In this document: positions 6,590 to 9,521 of the stretch, piece after piece
How the letters are laid out: each line of letters begins with the position of its first letter
Numbering within the stretch: the first letter of the stretch is position 1
Source of the DNA: Oscillospiraceae bacterium
GTDB lineage: Bacteria; Bacillota; Clostridia; Oscillospirales; Oscillospiraceae
Length of the DNA stretch: 9,521 nt
Direction of reading: 5' to 3'
Assembly (NCBI GenBank): GCA_020025395.1
Contig: JAHHSE010000049.1
Span: 1-9,521 of the forward strand
Made by a program: the position numbers and the translations under genes
The notes under the pieces: generated by a model
The model's database searches: none
What the model was told of the DNA's origin: nothing
The model's input: only the letters and a program-made list of their open reading frames with translations

Positions 6590-7649
6590 ATTCTTCAGAA
6601 GCTTTCAGTCGTTCTGCCCGATCCGCAGTCACGAGGCCGTCAATGATTTCATCCAGGTCTCCATCCATGACGGCGCCTAACCTGTAAAGTGTCATTCCTA
6701 TCCGGTGATCCGTCAGCCGTCCCTGGGGGAAATTATAGGTTCGAATCCGCTCGTTCCGCATCCCGGAGCCCACCTGGGTCCTGCGCTGCTCGGTCATGGC
6801 GGTTTCCTGCTTTTCCCGCTCCGCCTCCCAGAGCCGGGAGGCCAGAAGACGCATCGCCTTATCCCGATTTTGGAACTGGCTCCTTTCCTGCTGACACTCC
6901 ACCACCGTCCCGCTGGGTTTATGGATGAGGCGGACCGCCGAAGAGGTCTTATTCACATGCTGTCCCCCGGCTCCGGAGGCCCGGAAGACCTGCATCTCCA
7001 CATCAGCGGGATCCAGATGAAAATCCACCTCATCCACCTCAGGGAGCACTGCCACCGTCACCGTGGAAGTGTGAATCCGCCCGCCGGATTCCGTTTCCGG
7101 CACCCGCTGGACCCGATGGACTCCGCTTTCAAATTTCAATCGGCTAAACGCACCGTCTCCAGAGATTGTAAAGCAGATTTCCTTTATCCCTCCAAGTTCG
7201 GTTTCGCTGAGGCTGTCGGTCTCTACCGTCCAGTTTTTCCCCACGGCATACATGGAGTACATCCGAAACAGGGAGCCTGCAAAGAGAGCCGCCTCCTCCC
7301 CCCCTACACCAGCCCGGATCTCCACAATGACATTCTTGCCGTCATTGGGGTCCGTGGGGAGCAGCAGGAGCTTGAGATTCTCCTCCAACCCCTCCAGATC
7401 CTCTTTGGCCAGAGCAAACTCCTCCTGGGCCAGATCTTTCATATCCGGGTCGGACAGAAGGGCCTGGGCCTCTGCCAGATCCTTTTTTCTGCCTCGGTAC
7501 TTTCGATAGGTCTCTACCAGAGGGGCCAGCTCTTTCTGCTCCCGATTAAGCTTTGCCACCAGAGCCGGGTCCTCATAGGTCTCCGGGGCGGACAATCGGG
7601 CCTCTGCCTCCTCGTATCGCTGTTCAATCGCTTGTAATTTTTCCAACAT
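6588..7649 (-). CDS. prfA: Peptide chain release factor 1
   Basis: RF1 recognises UAA and UAG in the ribosomal A site and triggers hydrolysis of peptidyl-tRNA. The 353-residue protein is of normal length. The stop-codon recognition loop has the RF1 PxT tripeptide as Pro-Glu-Thr (184-186, in RVPETESGGRIHT), the form known in Firmicutes RF1; RF2 would have SPF. The catalytic GGQ is at 228-230 within SGAGGQHVN. Conserved RIRTYNFPQ (301-309) and LTDHRIG (312-318) follow. An N-terminal coiled-coil region covers about 1-95. The ATG at 7649 lies 10 bases after GGAGGAG (7660-7666), a slightly long spacing. A 58-base gap precedes the gene and contains a possible minimal ORF. No prmC, the methyltransferase that modifies the GGQ glutamine, is next to it. 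Confidence 0.98.
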   Translation of the reverse strand: MLEKLQAIEQRYEEAEARLSAPETYEDPALVAKLNREQKELAPLVETYRKYRGRKKDLAEAQALLSDPDMKDLAQEEFALAKEDLEGLEENLKLLLLPTDPNDGKNVIVEIRAGVGGEEAALFAGSLFRMYSMYAVGKNWTVETDSLSETELGGIKEICFTISGDGAFSRLKFESGVHRVQRVPETESGGRIHTSTVTVAVLPEVDEVDFHLDPADVEMQVFRASGAGGQHVNKTSSAVRLIHKPSGTVVECQQERSQFQNRDKAMRLLASRLWEAEREKQETAMTEQRRTQVGSGMRNERIRTYNFPQGRLTDHRIGMTLYRLGAVMDGDLDEIIDGLVTADRAERLKASEE

Positions 7650-7677
7650 AAGGCGGGGTCTCCTCCATTCTCATATC

Positions 7678-7689
7678 CTACGGTGTCAT
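7678..7689 (-). other. Possible minimal leader ORF (Met-Thr-Pro-stop) before prfA
   Basis: The minus strand reads ATG ACA CCG TAG directly after GAGGAGGAG (7690-7698). The purine tract is close to the ATG, so only its distal part gives usable spacing. The stop is UAG, read only by RF1, and the codon before it is proline, which is known to slow termination. The prfA ribosome site lies 11 bases beyond the stop. This could be chance in a purine-rich gap; translation is not shown. Confidence 0.2.
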
Positions 7690-7707
7690 CTCCTCCTCAA
7701 GCCGGAG

Positions 7708-8343
7708 TCACCGATCCATCAGGAAGGATTTGACCAGAGCCAGCGGCTCCCGGAAAAACATCTGAACAGCGGAGGGACGATGGGTCACCGGAGCTGCCAG
7801 CGTCCCCGCCAGCTCTCCTCCGCCAGCCCGCTCCCAGAGCATCTCAATGCGGAGAAGATGGAACCCGCTGGAAACCGCCACCACATTGTCGGTAGTCTCA
7901 ATGCCCTTCTCCTCCAAAAGATCCAGCGTATAATTCACATTCTGCCAGGTATTTCGGGACCGATCCTCCATCAGAATCTTTTCTCCCTCCACCCCGTTGG
8001 CCGTCAGATAATCATACATGGACTGGGCCTCAGAGATCGGCTCGTCCTTTCCCTTTCCCCCGGTTACCACCACCAGGGTATCGGGATTCTCCTTCCAATA
8101 GTCCAAAGCGGTATCCAGGCGGTCCTGCAAAAGGAGGGAAGGTCCTCTCTCCTCTACTTTGCAGCCGAAAACCACCATAACCTTTGGCGCTCCGGAAAGG
8201 TCGGTCCTTCCGTGAAGATAAATCGCCCCTTCCAGTATGGCGAAGAAAAGCAAAAGCAATACCGAAAGGCTGCCAAAGAGGAGGCTCCAGATCCTTCTAT
8301 GTCTGTGTCCGCTGTATGGTCTGTATGTGTTTTTCTTTTTCAT
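7708..8343 (-). CDS. Membrane-anchored DUF218 (SanA/YdcF/ElyC-like) protein
   Basis: This 211-residue protein has a basic N-terminal tail (residues 1-18), one hydrophobic segment at about 19-42 and then a DUF218 domain that is probably extracytoplasmic. Domain hallmarks are VMVVFGC (55-61), the strand-loop VVVTGGKGKDEPISEAQSM (91-109), MEDRSRNTWQN (125-135) and SSGFHLL (158-164). Relatives include the envelope-barrier proteins SanA and ElyC, but the biochemical function of the family is poorly known, so no symbol is given. I chose the ATG at 8343: it overlaps the ABC-F stop by four bases (ATGA) and follows AGGAGG at 8354-8359. A GTG at 8385 would extend the protein into the ABC-F gene without a better ribosome site. 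The final stretch (about 190-211) has no clear motif. Confidence 0.88.
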   Translation of the reverse strand: MKKKNTYRPYSGHRHRRIWSLLFGSLSVLLLLFFAILEGAIYLHGRTDLSGAPKVMVVFGCKVEERGPSLLLQDRLDTALDYWKENPDTLVVVTGGKGKDEPISEAQSMYDYLTANGVEGEKILMEDRSRNTWQNVNYTLDLLEEKGIETTDNVVAVSSGFHLLRIEMLWERAGGGELAGTLAAPVTHRPSAVQMFFREPLALVKSFLMDR

Positions 8344-9521
8344 TCCCCTCGAACCTCCTCTAACTCGGCCTCTAAAGTCTCCCACACCCCATACAGGCGG
8401 GTGATTTCCTCCTCCAAGGCCGATCTCTGTTCGTAAAGCTCCTGTAATTTCAAGTAATCGGAGCCATTCTCCTCGATCTCACAGGTGAGAGCATACATCC
8501 GCTCCTCCGCCTTGGTCACCTCCCGCTCCGCGGCGGCAACCTCCTTTTCCAGCATCTTGGTTCCGCCGGTGCGCTTTGACTTCTCCTTTTTGACCTCCGG
8601 TGCCTTGGAAGGACCGGGAGGCACCTCAGCTCTTTTGGCCCGAAAGGCCTGAAATTCCTGATAAGTCCCCCGGAAATCCAGTATGCTGCCCCCCTCCAGC
8701 ATCCAGATCCTGGTGGCGAAACGATCCACAAAATAACGGTCATGGGAGACGAAGAGAAGACCGCCCCCATAGTCCTCCACCGCCTCCTCAATCCATTCCC
8801 GGCTGGCCAGATCCAGATGATTGGTAGGCTCGTCTAAAATAAGAAGATTAATCCCCTCGTCCATCAGCATACACAGGCGGAGTCGGCTCTGCTCCCCGCC
8901 GGATAGAGCCGAGACCTGTTTAAACACATCCTCCCCCCGGAATTGAAAGGAGGCAAGACGATTTCGAGCGGTTTGCGCCGAACAATCCAATTCGTAGATC
9001 AGGGTATCCACCAGATTGCGCTCCGGGTGGGAAAAATGGATGACCTGGGGCAGATAACCGATTTTCGCCGCAGGACCAAACCGGACCCGTCCTTCATCCG
9101 CCCGCTCCTCCTCCAGAAGAATTTTCAAAAAGGTGGATTTTCCCATGCCGTTGTCCCCCAGCAGGGCGATTCGCTCCCCACCAGTGACTTCCAGATGAAT
9201 ATCGGAGAAAAGAACACGGTCCCCAAAGGACTTTTTCAAGCCCTTGACAACGAAAAGCTCATCTCCCTGAAAGGTCCTCTCCTCAAAGCGGGTCGCCATC
9301 CCCCGCTCTTTGGCGGGCCTGTTCGTAGACTGCATCCGCTGGATGCGTTTTTCCATGGAGAATGCCCTTTTATGGAGCTTGTCATTGCCCATGAAGGCCC
9401 AGAGGTGGAGCTTGTCCGCCGCCTCCTGGAGCTGCTTGATCTTGGCCTGCTCCTTCTCATACTGCTTGCGTTTTTCCTGGTAACGGGCTTCCTTCTCCAC
9501 CACATAAAAGCTGTAATTTCC
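8340..9521 (-). CDS. ABC-F family ATPase, C-terminal part (5' end outside window)
   Basis: ABC-F proteins have two ATPase domains and no membrane part; characterised members act on the ribosome at the E site. The 393 visible residues begin with the end of the first ATPase domain (GNYSFYVVEKEARY). A charged inter-domain linker follows (about 8-80, including KLHKRAFSMEKRIQRM), matching the P-site tRNA-interaction motif region. The second ATPase domain has Walker A GDNGMGKST (122-130), signature LSGGEQ (206-211), Walker B LLILDEPTNHLD (226-237) and the H-loop SHDRYF (259-264). A Lys/Glu-rich C-terminal coiled coil covers about 310-393, as in Uup/YdiF-type members. No start codon in this window is the true one; the frame is open to the edge. 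Housekeeping and antibiotic-resistance subgroups cannot be separated from this half, though the neighbours favour a housekeeping role. Confidence 0.95.
   Translation of the reverse strand, partial: GNYSFYVVEKEARYQEKRKQYEKEQAKIKQLQEAADKLHLWAFMGNDKLHKRAFSMEKRIQRMQSTNRPAKERGMATRFEERTFQGDELFVVKGLKKSFGDRVLFSDIHLEVTGGERIALLGDNGMGKSTFLKILLEEERADEGRVRFGPAAKIGYLPQVIHFSHPERNLVDTLIYELDCSAQTARNRLASFQFRGEDVFKQVSALSGGEQSRLRLCMLMDEGINLLILDEPTNHLDLASREWIEEAVEDYGGGLLFVSHDRYFVDRFATRIWMLEGGSILDFRGTYQEFQAFRAKRAEVPPGPSKAPEVKKEKSKRTGGTKMLEKEVAAAEREVTKAEERMYALTCEIEENGSDYLKLQELYEQRSALEEEITRLYGVWETLEAELEEVRGE

Noticed and set aside
6705..7637. Plus-strand open frame of 310 codons
   Set aside because: It is the antisense shadow of prfA in the same codon register and has no recognisable motif.
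8344..8385. GTG at 8385 as the DUF218 protein start
   Set aside because: The extension lies fully inside the ABC-F gene and adds a Gly/Arg-rich tail with no family support. The ATG at 8343 has a ribosome site and a typical ATGA overlap.

Overview
All supported genes lie on the minus strand, so transcription runs from high to low coordinates. The window looks like a core-genome segment of a GC-rich Clostridia-type Firmicute, possibly Oscillospiraceae. That placement is inferred from base composition by eye, strong GGAGG-type ribosome binding sites, the Firmicutes-style PrfA recognition loop (VPETESGG), a SpoIIIE/FtsK translocase and a Sua5 with its C-terminal domain. No database search was possible.

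Region 1 (9521 down to 3235) is a dense seven-gene run. Its order in transcription is: the C-terminal part of an ABC-F ATPase (its start lies beyond the window edge), a membrane-anchored DUF218/SanA-YdcF-type protein, peptide chain release factor 1 (prfA), an 89-residue protein of unknown function, the threonylcarbamoyl-AMP synthase Sua5/TsaC, a divergent dephospho-CoA kinase (coaE) and an M18-family aminopeptidase. The genes overlap by 4 bases or are separated by 12 to 58 bases. Twice the TAA stop of one gene is built into the Shine-Dalgarno sequence of the next. The run ends at a strong hairpin at 3189-3221. The shared theme is translation (an ABC-F ribosome factor, RF1, t6A tRNA modification) plus CoA synthesis and peptide turnover.

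Region 2 (3188 down to 1) begins with a promoter that has a perfect TTGACA box and a 16-bp palindrome in the untranslated leader. It then holds uppP (undecaprenyl-diphosphatase, GTG start) and, after 63 bases, an ftsK/spoIIIE-type DNA translocase. The translocase is cut by the window edge before its C-terminal winged-helix domain.

I saw no mobile element, CRISPR array, tRNA, rRNA or phage gene, and no evidence of an undescribed defence or biosynthetic system. The most interesting leads are modest: an uncharacterised 89-aa gene where prmC often sits (between prfA and sua5), a three-codon leader ORF ending Pro-UAG just before prfA, the palindrome before uppP, and a CoaE with altered motifs. Very long plus-strand open frames (up to 918 codons) are antisense shadows of the real genes.
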